DNA of 64,000 nt, from the NCBI GenBank assembly GCA_965223835.1, contig CBDCXQ010000001.1, positions 5,890,001 to 5,954,000 of the forward strand. Reading direction: 5' to 3'. This document shows positions 18,017 through 26,585 of this stretch, piece by piece (the first letter of the stretch is position 1; every line of letters begins with the position of its first letter). Below the pieces are notes generated by a model. It had not been told where the DNA came from and did no database searches. It saw only the letters and a list, made by a program, of their open reading frames with translations. This stretch comes from CAVYXZ01 sp965223835 (GTDB lineage: Bacteria > Chloroflexota > Anaerolineae > Aggregatilineales > Phototrophicaceae). The translations under genes and the position numbers were made by a program.

Positions 18017-18718
18017 CTAGCCATAAGTAGTAATACTGTCGCCACTGACCGCGCCCGAACGTTCAGAACTCAAGAACAGAATCACATCGGCAATGGCTTC
18101 GGGTTTGACCCATTTGTCGAAGTCGGCGTTGGGCATAGCCGCCCGATTGGCGGGGGTATTGATCGTACCGGGTACGACGCCATTCACCGCAATCTCATGA
18201 TCGGCCAATTCCTTTGCCAGACTCTGGGTAATGCGCTGGGCGGCGGCTTTGCTGGCGGCATAGGCTGAGTGATTCTTCTGACCTTCAAAAGCATGACGGG
18301 CCAGCACCACGACGATCTTGCCACTGATTTGCTGTTCGACCATATGCGCCGCAACCGTCCCGGCAGTCACATAGACCGACTGTGCGTTCAGGCGCATCAT
18401 TTGCTCCCAGATGTCCAGGTCCACTTCATAAACCGCTTTGCCCGCCGCATATCCGCCCACCGTATGGGCCAGCACATCAATCTGACCGTAGTTGTCGACA
18501 ATCTGCGCCAATGCCGCTTCAACACTGGTTTTGTCGGTGACATCAGCCGCAATGCTGAGCCACTTGTTGGCATCGGCATCAGCGGGGATTGGGCTGGGCT
18601 GGCGCTCGATCAAAGCCAGACTCGCGCCCGCTTCATAGAAACGCTGCACAACGACGCGCCCCAGACCGCCGTTTGCGCCGGTAATCATCACAACCTTACC
18701 ATCAAATTCGCCTGCCAT
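18017..18718 (-). CDS. SDR-family protein with substituted catalytic serine
   Basis: 233 residues from the ATG at 18718 (MAGEFDGK); upstream codons of the frame lack an RBS. TGANGGLG (13-20) binds the nucleotide and the Y153/K157 pair is present (SAYAASK). Thirteen residues before the Tyr, where the catalytic Ser should be, is Ala140 (VVLARHAF), and the NNAG motif is replaced by AHTVGG. This HTVGG/ARxA combination occurs in a distinct SDR subgroup, so it may be a working variant or a non-classical enzyme. Divergent from the ChbG-like gene. Confidence 0.8.
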   Translation of the reverse strand: MAGEFDGKVVMITGANGGLGRVVVQRFYEAGASLALIERQPSPIPADADANKWLSIAADVTDKTSVEAALAQIVDNYGQIDVLAHTVGGYAAGKAVYEVDLDIWEQMMRLNAQSVYVTAGTVAAHMVEQQISGKIVVVLARHAFEGQKNHSAYAASKAAAQRITQSLAKELADHEIAVNGVVPGTINTPANRAAMPNADFDKWVKPEAIADVILFLSSERSGAVSGDSITTYG

Positions 18719-18833
18719 AACTGCCTCTATCTGCGCGATATAATGGGGAGAGTATAGCGAGATTTCCCATAAATTGCTGTCTGGATGACATCTTAGCACA
18801 AATGATGCTTCTGTTTATGGAATTATGACGAAG

Positions 18834-18862
18834 TTGTTGCAAGCGCGGCGATTTGCTATACA
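18834..18862 (+). promoter_or_regulatory. Sigma-70-like promoter for the ChbG-like gene
   Basis: TTGTTG and TATACA separated by 17 bp, 35 bp before the ATG at 18898, in the divergent intergenic region. Confidence 0.45.
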
Positions 18863-18897
18863 CTAGAAGCGCATAGTGACAACGGTTTTAATGCACA

Positions 18898-19755
18898 ATG
18901 AAATACTTAATTGTCAATGCCGATGATCTGGGGATCGCGCCAGGGGTTAATCGTGGCATCCTCGAAACCCATCAACAGGGGATCGTAACCTCGACCACCG
19001 CGATGGTTAATCAACCTGATGCCGCTGCTGGCATTAAGCTTATTCAATCACAAGCCCCCAAAATGGGCATTGGCCTGCACATTACGCTCACACGCGGCTA
19101 TCCGGTATTGCCGCCAGAACAAGTTCCCAGCCTGGTCCGTTCTGACGGTCAGTTTTATGGTCGTGCCCAATTTAGTCGGGTCAGCACCCTGTTTCGCGCC
19201 CGGCACTTGCGTGCGGAGATTCAGGCGCAGTTCGACCGCTTCGTGAAGCTGGCAGGTCGTCTACCCGATCACATTGATTCACATCATTATGTCGCCTATC
19301 TGCACCCGGTCTCGTTCGAGATTATTCTCAATCTTGTGGCGAAATATCAACTGCCGCTGCGCAGTGCCCGCAATTATATGAATCTGGACGTGATGCGCCG
19401 CGTGTTTACCGCCCGGGGCTATAACCAGACCATCGTTAGTGCATTAGCCGAATCCGTACTGCGTGTCTACGAGTTGCACAAAGATAAACCCGACTGGCCG
19501 GATCGTACGGAACGGCGCTTTTATCATGACGGCGCAAACCTGACCAATCTGTGCCATATATTAGAGAATCTGCCCGATGGCGTAACCGAGTTGATGTGTC
19601 ATCCCGGTTATATCAACGATCTCATTGATGCCTATCATCAGCCGCGTGAAGCCGAACGCCAGGCGCTAATACATCCCCGTCCCCAGGCGATCATTGCTGA
19701 GCATCATATTCAACTCATCACCTTTGCCCAGTTGCCCAGACCCGTACCGGGATGA
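18898..19755 (+). CDS. ChbG/HpnK (YdjC-like) carbohydrate deacetylase
   Basis: 285 residues. The N-terminus NADDLG is the metal-binding Asp-Asp motif, followed by GLHITLTRG and DHIDSHHYVAYLHP (metal His), and TELMCHPGYIND near the end. These are the landmarks of the YdjC family, which removes an acetyl group from N-acetylated sugars: chitooligosaccharides for ChbG, hopanoid-linked GlcNAc for HpnK. Which substrate applies cannot be decided. The 3' end overlaps the next gene by 4 bp (ATGA), indicating coupling to an unrecognised secreted protein. Confidence 0.88.
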   Translation: MKYLIVNADDLGIAPGVNRGILETHQQGIVTSTTAMVNQPDAAAGIKLIQSQAPKMGIGLHITLTRGYPVLPPEQVPSLVRSDGQFYGRAQFSRVSTLFRARHLRAEIQAQFDRFVKLAGRLPDHIDSHHYVAYLHPVSFEIILNLVAKYQLPLRSARNYMNLDVMRRVFTARGYNQTIVSALAESVLRVYELHKDKPDWPDRTERRFYHDGANLTNLCHILENLPDGVTELMCHPGYINDLIDAYHQPREAERQALIHPRPQAIIAEHHIQLITFAQLPRPVPG

Positions 19756-20408
19756 CCAGCCTGCTAACCAGTATTGCGCTGCTGATTACGGGCTTCGGGC
19801 TGTTGATCGGTGCCGTTCAATCGTTCCCCGCGCCACCCCCTGATTTGTCTGCATTTAATGATCTTCTGGACTATACCTGTGCGCGGCCCTGCTTACTGGG
19901 TGTTGAACCGGAAACGATGTCCGTCGTTGATGCGATGGATCAACTGGATAACCATCCCTGGGTCGGCACCATCTTACAGGGATCAACCAATTTCTTTAGC
20001 AGAGATGTCAGTATCTACTGGACCTGGAGCGGGGAACAACCTGACTTTATTGATGCTCAAACACCGGGGAGGTTAGTGGGCTGGACCGACACTGGCAGCA
20101 TCCCCCATATCGTGACTGGCATCGAATTCGCCACCACGTTGCGACTGTATGATCTGGAGCAGGCGCTGGGCACAACATCCGATGGCCTGGCACTCTATAT
20201 GGCCCAGTCAGACACGATCAACTATATTCTTAGCTATCATCATGCTGATACTGTAACCCGGTTGAATTTGTATGCCGAAATCCCCTGTCCTTTTCACCTG
20301 ATGGCCTATTGGCAAACCCCGGCGATGGTTCATTATAGTGCGGGCCGTCTGTTGACTGATGCAGTCCCATTCACTGATTTGCCAGGGTACTGTCAGCCAC
20401 CAGGTTAA
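19752..20408 (+). CDS. Unrecognised secreted or membrane-anchored protein
   Basis: 218 residues. The N-terminus is a hydrophobic helix (LLTSIALLITGFGLLIGAV), probably an uncleaved signal anchor. The rest is soluble with five Cys: CARPC near residues 43-47, one in IPCPF and one near the C-terminus (YCQPPG). No known domain is recognised. It overlaps the ChbG-like gene by ATGA, so it is expressed with it. Other small lineage-specific extracytoplasmic proteins of this style occur in Chloroflexota. Confidence 0.6.
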   Translation: MTSLLTSIALLITGFGLLIGAVQSFPAPPPDLSAFNDLLDYTCARPCLLGVEPETMSVVDAMDQLDNHPWVGTILQGSTNFFSRDVSIYWTWSGEQPDFIDAQTPGRLVGWTDTGSIPHIVTGIEFATTLRLYDLEQALGTTSDGLALYMAQSDTINYILSYHHADTVTRLNLYAEIPCPFHLMAYWQTPAMVHYSAGRLLTDAVPFTDLPGYCQPPG

Positions 20409-20483
20409 AAGATCAACGGTCATTTTTCGGTGGCAAATATCGCACCTCTGTAAGTACAATCAACAAAAAATGGAAATACTCTG

Positions 20484-21566
20484 ATGCCAGAACTTCCATC
20501 AACTGACGAAATGACCGCCGCCTACAAAGCACGAGATACCCACTATGATGGCATATTCTATCTCGCCGTGCGCACCACTGGCATTTTCTGCCGCCCATCG
20601 TGCCCGGCCCGCAAGCCATTACCGCAGAACGTTGAATACTTCGCCACTGCTGCCGAAGCACTGACTGCCGGGTATCGGCCTTGCAAACGCTGTCAACCGC
20701 TGCAGACTATTGGGCACATACCGGCATGGGCCAGCCAACTGATTGAGGCGGTTGAACAAAATCCCAGTGAGCGGTTTACAGATGCGGGCCTGCGCGAACA
20801 CGGGTTGAATCCAGCGCAGGTGCGGCGCTTTTTCCGCCAGCACTATGGCCTGACATTTCATGCCTATGCGCGGGCCAGTCGACTGGGACAGGCGTTCGTT
20901 GCTATCCGCGACGGCGATGATCTGGATGCGGTTGCGCTGGGTTATGGCTATGAGTCGCACAGCGGGTTTCGCGACGCCTTCAGCCAACACTTCGGGGAAC
21001 CGCCGGGTCGTGTTCGGCAGGGTGAGTGCGTAACCGTAAGCTGGCTGACCAGTCCGCTGGGGCCATTAATCGCTGGCGTAACCGATAAGGGCGTTTGTCT
21101 GCTGGAATATACGGACCGATTGCGATTAGAATCACAGTTTGCAACGCTGAAACGCCGCTTCAAAAGTGCGATAGTGCCGGGGCAACATGACCACCTGACC
21201 CACCTGCAAACCGAATTACAGGCCTACTTCGCGGGTGTCCTGAAGCACTTTACGACCCCATTGGATTATCCGGGCACGCCGTTTCAATGTCGGGTCTGGT
21301 CAGCCCTGCTCGACATACCCTATGGTGAAACTCGTTCCTATCAACAACTGGCAGCGCAAATCGGTACGCCACAAGCGATGCGGGCGGTCGGCAAAGCCAA
21401 TGGTCATAATCGGCTGGCGATCGTGATTCCCTGTCATCGTCTGGTCACGAAAGATGGTCAACTGCGCGGTTATGGTGGCGGTCTGTGGCGTAAACGCTTG
21501 CTGCAACACCTTGAGAACGGCGAACATCGATTTGAGACGGATCTAGTCGAAGACCCTAATCGTTAA
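20484..21566 (+). CDS. ada: Bifunctional Ada: methylphosphotriester-DNA/O6-methylguanine methyltransferase and activator
   Basis: 360 residues with the full Ada architecture. The N-terminal zinc module has C36, C40, C67 and C70 (FCRPSC...CKRC), which repairs methylphosphotriesters through C36. An AraC-type HTH follows (residues ~80-175, VALGYGYESHSGFRDAF). The C-terminal Ogt domain has the active site PCHR with C317. The protein repairs alkylated DNA and, once methylated, activates its own regulon. Length and spacing match E. coli Ada closely. It is monocistronic; no alkA or alkB is in the window. Confidence 0.95.
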   Translation: MPELPSTDEMTAAYKARDTHYDGIFYLAVRTTGIFCRPSCPARKPLPQNVEYFATAAEALTAGYRPCKRCQPLQTIGHIPAWASQLIEAVEQNPSERFTDAGLREHGLNPAQVRRFFRQHYGLTFHAYARASRLGQAFVAIRDGDDLDAVALGYGYESHSGFRDAFSQHFGEPPGRVRQGECVTVSWLTSPLGPLIAGVTDKGVCLLEYTDRLRLESQFATLKRRFKSAIVPGQHDHLTHLQTELQAYFAGVLKHFTTPLDYPGTPFQCRVWSALLDIPYGETRSYQQLAAQIGTPQAMRAVGKANGHNRLAIVIPCHRLVTKDGQLRGYGGGLWRKRLLQHLENGEHRFETDLVEDPNR

Positions 21567-21735
21567 TACAGGTCATTCGTAAGTTCAACCAACCGACAAA
21601 TTATAACTATTGTTCAAATGCTTCTGTCAAAACATGCCGGGCACCCTCATTAACCTGCTTCAAAGGTGGTGGTGATTGTGCCGACCTGGTGACGTTTTTG
21701 ATTCCGACTCCCGCAACATGTTACACTTTATGAAC

Positions 21736-21749
21736 GAGCAAGCTTGCTC
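21736..21749. promoter_or_regulatory. Perfect 14-bp palindrome, candidate MarR operator
   Basis: GAGCAAGCTTGCTC is an exact palindrome 13 bp before the proposed MarR start (21763). MarR proteins bind such dyads over their own promoters. It also argues for the downstream start codon, since longer readings would make the site coding. Confidence 0.5.
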
Positions 21750-21762
21750 CAACATGAGGTGT

Positions 21763-22248
21763 ATGTCGGTGGATGTTGACCTGGAACAAGACATCGCAAC
21801 TTTTTGGTCCCTGTTGTTCGCGATCTTAAATGACAGTGAAAAGCGGCTGGCGGCCCATATGGCGGCCCATGATCTGACACCGCCGCAATTTTTTGTCCTC
21901 AAGACACTGGTTGAGAACAATGGCCGTTGTCCAATTGGTTTTATTGCGCGCGATCATCACCTCACGAATGCGACCATGACCGGGTTGGTCAAGCGTCTGG
22001 AAGCGATGGAGCCGCCGCTGGTAGAGCGGCAGCGGAGCCTTGACGATGGCCGGTCGGTGGTGGTGGTGCTGACCCCGGCGGGTGAAGCCCGTTTTGAAGC
22101 CGTCAAAAATGCCGTCTTTGAGCAATTGCAGCTCATCCTGGGCGTGCTGGGACCGGAAGAACGGCAAACGCTGATGCACTTCGTCACGCGCTATTTAGAT
22201 GTTGTTTCACAGTTGTTTCCGATTGAAAACATCACCGATATGCAATGA
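21763..22248 (+). CDS. MarR-family transcriptional regulator
   Basis: 161 residues from the ATG at 21763. A winged helix-turn-helix is evident: LTPPQFFVLKTLVENNGRCPIGFIARDHHLTNATMTGLVKRLEAM, then the wing PLVERQRSLDDGRSVVVVLTPAG. Dimerisation helices lie at both ends. The ligand is unknown; MarR proteins respond to phenolics, oxidants or drugs. The start is uncertain (in-frame ATG/TTG codons exist from 21676). The palindrome upstream and the family length favour 21763. There is no obvious target gene besides itself and possibly the following membrane protein. Confidence 0.8.
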   Translation: MSVDVDLEQDIATFWSLLFAILNDSEKRLAAHMAAHDLTPPQFFVLKTLVENNGRCPIGFIARDHHLTNATMTGLVKRLEAMEPPLVERQRSLDDGRSVVVVLTPAGEARFEAVKNAVFEQLQLILGVLGPEERQTLMHFVTRYLDVVSQLFPIENITDMQ

Positions 22249-22312
22249 ACATGGGTGTTACTCACGGTTACATCGGGTAAAATGGTACTAAGCAGACCGC
22301 TGGTGAGAAATT

Positions 22313-24109
22313 ATGGCCGACCGTTACGTGCTTGCGCATATCCAAAACTTGCCCCTGCTGACCCGGTTGTCGCCAGAGCAATTGGCGCAGATCGCGACTG
22401 CATTTGATATTCTGTCGGTAGGCGCGGGTCAGACTGTCTTCCAGCAGGGTGATCCCGCCCGTGGGCTGTATCTATTGACGCAGGGGCGTGGCGTGCTTTA
22501 CCAGACAACGGGCACCGGCGACAATCGCGTTCTGGCGGAAGTGCAGGAAAATCAGTTTATTGGTGAGGCGGCCCTTTTTCAGGGCGGGACTGAACGGATG
22601 TCGCTGGCAGTTAGAGAAGATAGCGTCCTGTTGTTGCTATCCACTCAAAAATTCCAGGCGGTTATGGCATCCAGCCCGGATATTCTGACCGCCTTGAGCA
22701 GCGACTTTCTCCCCACAGAACCGGTAATGCCGGATTCGGTGGCGGCTGAATTCAGGGGACAACGCAACGAAGAACAGCTGCTGCTGCGTCAACAGCGCCA
22801 CATCTGGGCGTTCTGGCGCTCAATCTTTATCCCCATCTTCATTGGCCTGGCAGTGATGGCGATTGGGTTTATTCTGCCCATGCCAGAATTACTGTTGGTC
22901 TTTATTATCCTCGGCATCGTGATTATTGGTGTTGGCATCTATTATCGCTACGCAGAATGGGGTAATGATTTCATCGTTATCACCGACCAGCGGGTGATCC
23001 ATACCGAGCAAACGATTCTCTCGTTCCAGCGCCGCATCAGCGAAGTACCGATTTCCAGCGTACAAGAAGTTAGGGTAGATATTCCAGCCAGCGACATTTT
23101 TGCCCGCCTGCTCAACTATGGCTCCATATTCATTCGGACGGCAGGCGAGGCGGGTAATATGGATTTGACTCTGATTCCGAACCCCACCCATATGCAGAAC
23201 GTCTTGCTGGCAGACAAAGCTAAATTTTATGAGTCAGCCGAACAGCACGACCGGGAAGCGATCGGTGCGGTATTGGATGAATACATCAATCCGGGTGAGT
23301 CTGTTGATGGGCAGGTGACAGCGCCCAGTGCCCCGGCACCATCAACACAGCGTCCCGGATTATTGAGCACACGATTCCAGAATGAACAGGGGGAAACCGT
23401 CTATCGCAAACACCTGACGATCTGGACGGCCCATGTCTTTGTGCCGACGATGTTCCTGGTGGCGGCGCTGGTGCTAGTCGTGGTTGGAGTGCTGGGATTA
23501 CCCACCGGGAATCCGTTGCTGGCATTGGAGACGCTTTTCGGATTGTTTCTGGGGTTGATCGGCCTGATCTGGTGGTTTTTATCCGATTGGGATTGGCGCA
23601 ATGATATGCTGGTTATTGGTGACACGACAGTGCGCATTATTCATCGACGACCGCTCTGGCTACAAGACTCCAATGAACAATTGCTGCTCCACCAGGTTGA
23701 CAATGTGGATACCAAACGCGATGGTCTGGTGAATACGCTGCTCAATCGCGGTGATGTACTCATCTCACTGGTCGGGGATGACCAGCCCAAGCCGTTTAAA
23801 AATGTCAGTAATCCGGGTGCGGTCCAGGAGGCGATTTTTGCCCGACGGGGCGCGATGTTGCAGCAGCAAAAAGAGGCTGAGGTGCGGCAGCAGCGGCAAG
23901 AAATTGCGAAATACATCGGTGCATATCATGAACGAGTCCAGCAACAGCCAACGGTTCAACCCGCGCCACAGCAGCAACCGCCGCCAACCTATTGGCCGCC
24001 ACAGCAAGCCCCGTCTACCTATGATTTACCAACAACACCTACATCACCACCACCGGAGCCACCGGGTGGGGCACGACCGCCGCGAGTGCCCCGAACCCGC
24101 AACGATTAA
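22313..24109 (+). CDS. Cyclic-nucleotide-binding-domain protein fused to two PH-like (DUF304) membrane modules
   Basis: 598 residues. Residues ~10-125 form a cNMP-binding/CRP-like beta barrel (QTVFQQGDPARGLYLLTQGRGVLY; FIGEAALFQGGTERMSLAV as phosphate-binding cassette variant). Two hydrophobic helices (~165-210) precede a bPH_2-like domain (ITDQRVIHTEQTILSFQRRISEVPISSVQEV). A second helix pair (~375-420) and a second such domain (HRRPLWLQDSNEQLLLHQVDNVD) follow. The C-terminal ~60 residues are Pro/Gln-rich. It probably senses a nucleotide at the membrane. This is inferred from domains, and the Arg that contacts the phosphate in CRP is not clearly placed. The STAS-like gene follows 13 bp downstream. 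Confidence 0.75.
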   Translation: MADRYVLAHIQNLPLLTRLSPEQLAQIATAFDILSVGAGQTVFQQGDPARGLYLLTQGRGVLYQTTGTGDNRVLAEVQENQFIGEAALFQGGTERMSLAVREDSVLLLLSTQKFQAVMASSPDILTALSSDFLPTEPVMPDSVAAEFRGQRNEEQLLLRQQRHIWAFWRSIFIPIFIGLAVMAIGFILPMPELLLVFIILGIVIIGVGIYYRYAEWGNDFIVITDQRVIHTEQTILSFQRRISEVPISSVQEVRVDIPASDIFARLLNYGSIFIRTAGEAGNMDLTLIPNPTHMQNVLLADKAKFYESAEQHDREAIGAVLDEYINPGESVDGQVTAPSAPAPSTQRPGLLSTRFQNEQGETVYRKHLTIWTAHVFVPTMFLVAALVLVVVGVLGLPTGNPLLALETLFGLFLGLIGLIWWFLSDWDWRNDMLVIGDTTVRIIHRRPLWLQDSNEQLLLHQVDNVDTKRDGLVNTLLNRGDVLISLVGDDQPKPFKNVSNPGAVQEAIFARRGAMLQQQKEAEVRQQRQEIAKYIGAYHERVQQQPTVQPAPQQQPPPTYWPPQQAPSTYDLPTTPTSPPPEPPGGARPPRVPRTRND

Positions 24110-24122
24110 TGATGAGGACCTT

Positions 24123-24488
24123 ATGACTGTTCAGATTTATCCAACCGAAAGTGCATTGGCCGTAGACTGTCGCGACATCATTACTGTCGATGAAGCCCGT
24201 TATATTCTGGAGCGCTGCCTGGCGGCGGTGCATCGGCACCAGGTTGACTTCATTATTGACTGCTCCAATCTGAGTAACCTGGCACCGGGAGTCTTCAATG
24301 TGCTGGCAAATTATCCAGAGTTCTTGCAGCATCCCAACACGCGCTGGCTGACAGTCGTGACCGACAATGCATTCCTCAAAAACGCCATTCAGGTCTTATT
24401 CGACAATTCAGCGCTGCGGATTTTTGATAATCGTGAAGCAGCAACCCGCTTCTTACACGATTTGATAGACCAGGACCGCCGCACTTGA
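24123..24488 (+). CDS. STAS-like small protein
   Basis: 121 residues. The start at 24123 has GAGGACC just upstream; a longer reading of this frame overlaps the preceding gene and is spurious. The alternating pattern HRHQVDFIIDCSNLSNLAPGVFNVL...TRWLTVVTDNAFLKNAIQVLF resembles an anti-sigma-antagonist-type STAS fold. In that reading C64 or S65 would be at the position of the phosphorylated Ser. The assignment is tentative. It lies 13 bp after the cNMP/PH-like membrane protein, which suggests a shared signalling role. Confidence 0.55.
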   Translation: MTVQIYPTESALAVDCRDIITVDEARYILERCLAAVHRHQVDFIIDCSNLSNLAPGVFNVLANYPEFLQHPNTRWLTVVTDNAFLKNAIQVLFDNSALRIFDNREAATRFLHDLIDQDRRT

Positions 24489-24552
24489 CGGACGCTTTGC
24501 CTTTTCCTTACCATGAGTGCAACGCAAACATGCCCGTTTAAAGGTAAGTGAC

Positions 24553-25032
24553 GTGTCTGAATTATTTACGCTGGTCAAAATGGAAGCGGGTGAACGGTCC
24601 ATTATTTTGCAAGGGCCACGACCTTCGGTTTACAAACTCTACTATTCGTGCTGGATTAAAGAAATCCAACGCCAGAGTTTGCATGATTATCGCGAAGCCA
24701 GTACCACCCCCAGTGATTTTAATTCGGTCGTGAGCCGCTATGTACATGATGATCCCAATGGCGATCATGCGCCAGTTTACTACATTGAAGGCGATGAAAC
24801 TGAAGTCGAGTGGACGCAGCCGCGAAATCTCGAATATCGCACGTTTGAAATCGTCCGTAAACTGGGCGGCGGTGGCGCGGTGAACATCAATTTTGAGGTT
24901 TATTGGCCGGATGATAATGTGGGTGATCTTGATACGCTCATAGAAACGTGGCGCGAACAACTGCTTAACTTGAGCGATGATATTCAGGCAGCGGCTGACC
25001 CGGAAGCAGGAGATGAAACATGGCAATCCTAG
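24553..25032 (+). CDS. Unrecognised cytoplasmic protein coupled to peptide deformylase
   Basis: 159 residues from the GTG at 24553 (preceded by AAAGGT). A GTG at 24517 is an alternative without a good ribosome site. No family is recognised. The protein is acidic, with motifs KLYYSCWIKEIQRQSLHDYREA and GGGGAVNINFEVYWPDDN. A C-terminal helix overlaps the deformylase start by 13 bp, so the two are co-translated. That coupling is the only functional hint. Confidence 0.6.
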   Translation: MSELFTLVKMEAGERSIILQGPRPSVYKLYYSCWIKEIQRQSLHDYREASTTPSDFNSVVSRYVHDDPNGDHAPVYYIEGDETEVEWTQPRNLEYRTFEIVRKLGGGGAVNINFEVYWPDDNVGDLDTLIETWREQLLNLSDDIQAAADPEAGDETWQS

Positions 25033-25535
25033 ACATTATTCAACCCGATAACCCGACCCTGCGCAAGAAGGCCATCAAGGTCAAAGACTTTGATGGCCGG
25101 TTCCAGAAGCTGGTCGATGATATGTACGAAACGATGATGGATGCGCCCGGCGTCGGGTTGGCTGCGCCGCAGGTCGCGGTCAGCCAGCGGTTGATCCTCG
25201 TGCGCCTGCCCGATGATGAAGAGAGCGTCAAAGAGTATGGTAATCTGGCCGGGAAACTGTATGTGATGGCAAATCCCGAAATCGTCAAGGCCAGTAAAGA
25301 AATTGTCGAAGGCACAGAAGCCTGTCTGTCGATCCCCGGCTTCTATGGCACGGTAGATCGCCATGAGAAAGTGACGATTAAAGGGTTGGACCGGCATGGT
25401 AAACCGCTGCGCGTGAAGGCCGAGGGCTGGCTGGCGCGGGTGTTCCAGCACGAAATCGACCACCTTGATGGTCGCCTGTATATCGACATCGCTAATGAAG
25501 TCTGGCAGGCAAAGCCCGAAGAAGAAGCCGAATAA
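25020..25535 (+). CDS. def: Peptide deformylase
   Basis: 171 residues. All three family motifs are intact: GVGLAAPQ (44-51), EACLS (100-104, metal ligand C102; E. coli has EGCLS) and HEIDH (144-148, two metal His and the catalytic Glu). It removes the formyl group from nascent proteins at the ribosome exit. The Gly-to-Ala change in motif 2 is a tolerated variation. The gene overlaps the unrecognised gene upstream by 13 bp. Confidence 0.95.
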   Translation: MAILDIIQPDNPTLRKKAIKVKDFDGRFQKLVDDMYETMMDAPGVGLAAPQVAVSQRLILVRLPDDEESVKEYGNLAGKLYVMANPEIVKASKEIVEGTEACLSIPGFYGTVDRHEKVTIKGLDRHGKPLRVKAEGWLARVFQHEIDHLDGRLYIDIANEVWQAKPEEEAE

Positions 25536-25830
25536 AGATATTCGACCTGTTATCACTTGCAGCAAACTGCCAGAGCATTTGGATGGTGAGGTAGTGTATC
25601 CTTTTCGGTTGAACTTGATGACCCGGCGGCGGCTCGATGGGTCACCAGGCCATGAAATGACCTGGCTAGCTCAGGAGAAAGCCCCGGAAACGGGACTGCG
25701 GCACTGATGAAGCTGTTTTTGAGCGCCCTTTCGGGGTGCTTGACAGCAGTCCTTTGCCGGATTGCTTTGAGCATCCGGCGGACGCCGCCTCATTTCAACC
25801 GACTTCGATACCGTACCAATGGTGAAACTG
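25536..25830. other. Non-coding region rich in consecutive hairpins
   Basis: About 300 bp between def and tetR with no credible gene. At least four inverted repeats follow one another on the plus strand: TGACCC/GGGTCA (25618-25644), CCAGG-c-CAT/ATG-a-CCTGG (25643-25665), CCCCG-GAAA-CGGG (25682-25694) and AGCGCCC/GGGTGCT (25721-25739, loop TTTCG). The density suggests a structured RNA or leader. I cannot match it to a known class, and a U-tract terminator is not evident. Confidence 0.35.
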
Positions 25831-25831
25831 A

Positions 25832-25861
25832 TTGACATGTCGTCGTAATTTGTGATACACT
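25832..25861 (+). promoter_or_regulatory. Sigma-70-like promoter of the TetR gene
   Basis: TTGACA and TACACT with an 18-bp spacer, followed within 9 bp by the palindrome at 25870 and the ATG at 25892. Confidence 0.6.
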
Positions 25862-25869
25862 ATCAAAAG

Positions 25870-25881
25870 TGAACACGTTCA
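25870..25881. promoter_or_regulatory. TetR operator candidate, site 1
   Basis: TGAACACGTTCA, inverted repeat TGAAC/GTTCA, just downstream of the tetR -10 box. It matches site 2 at 26586 in 11 of 12 positions. Confidence 0.6.
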
Positions 25882-25891
25882 TTTATGACTG

Positions 25892-26566
25892 ATGACTGAA
25901 CAACAATTGACACCCAAAGCCATTCAAACGCGACAACACATCCTGGACACAGCGATTGGGTTATTTGGCGCAAATGGCTATGAAAAAACCACCATGCGCG
26001 AGATTGCCCAGGCATCCGAATGCTCCACCGGGTTAGCCTATCGCTATTTCGCCAGCAAACAGGACATTGTGCTGGCGCACTATGAGCAGCTTTCGCTAGC
26101 CTCCGTTGCGCAAATCGATAGCCTGCCCCCAGCGACGATGGCGAAACTGTATCATGCTGTGATGACCGCCAAAATCGAACAGATCACGCCCTATCGAGAC
26201 TCGTTGGGTGCGTTATTTAGCTCAGCCATGAATCCCAGTTCGGGTGTCGCGGTGCTGGGCGTAAACACTGCGAACCTGCGGGATCGAACCATCAGCGCCC
26301 TGACGGACATGGTGGCGCGGGCGACGGATAAACCCAAAGCGGTGCCGCCAGAACAACTGGCGACGCTGCTCTACAGTGGGCAGCTATTGATTATTCTGTT
26401 CTGGCTATATGATCGCACGCCGAATGCCAGAGCTACACAGCAGTTACTGGACCTCGTGCGCGAGGGGTTGTTGATGGCGCGTCCGGCGTTGATGCTGCCG
26501 CCCATTATCAAAGCCGTTGGCCGATTGGCAGCGATTGTCGAGCCGGTGTTTGGCGGCAAAGCCTAA
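25892..26566 (+). CDS. TetR-family transcriptional regulator
   Basis: 224 residues. The N-terminal HTH is typical: TRQHILDTAIGLFGANGYEKTTMREIAQASECSTGLAYRYFASKQDIVLAHYEQL. The C-terminal helical ligand domain is hydrophobic and unclassified. It is flanked by two nearly identical 12-bp palindromes, one over its own promoter and one before the downstream membrane-protein gene. I infer that it represses itself and the following operon (membrane protein and GNAT). Confidence 0.88.
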   Translation: MTEQQLTPKAIQTRQHILDTAIGLFGANGYEKTTMREIAQASECSTGLAYRYFASKQDIVLAHYEQLSLASVAQIDSLPPATMAKLYHAVMTAKIEQITPYRDSLGALFSSAMNPSSGVAVLGVNTANLRDRTISALTDMVARATDKPKAVPPEQLATLLYSGQLLIILFWLYDRTPNARATQQLLDLVREGLLMARPALMLPPIIKAVGRLAAIVEPVFGGKA

Positions 26567-26585
26567 AAATTTTTGTTCAAAGAAA

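Noticed and set aside
25465..25707. 80-codon ORF overlapping the end of def
   Set aside because: Out of frame with def, no RBS, and it runs through the hairpin-rich non-coding region.
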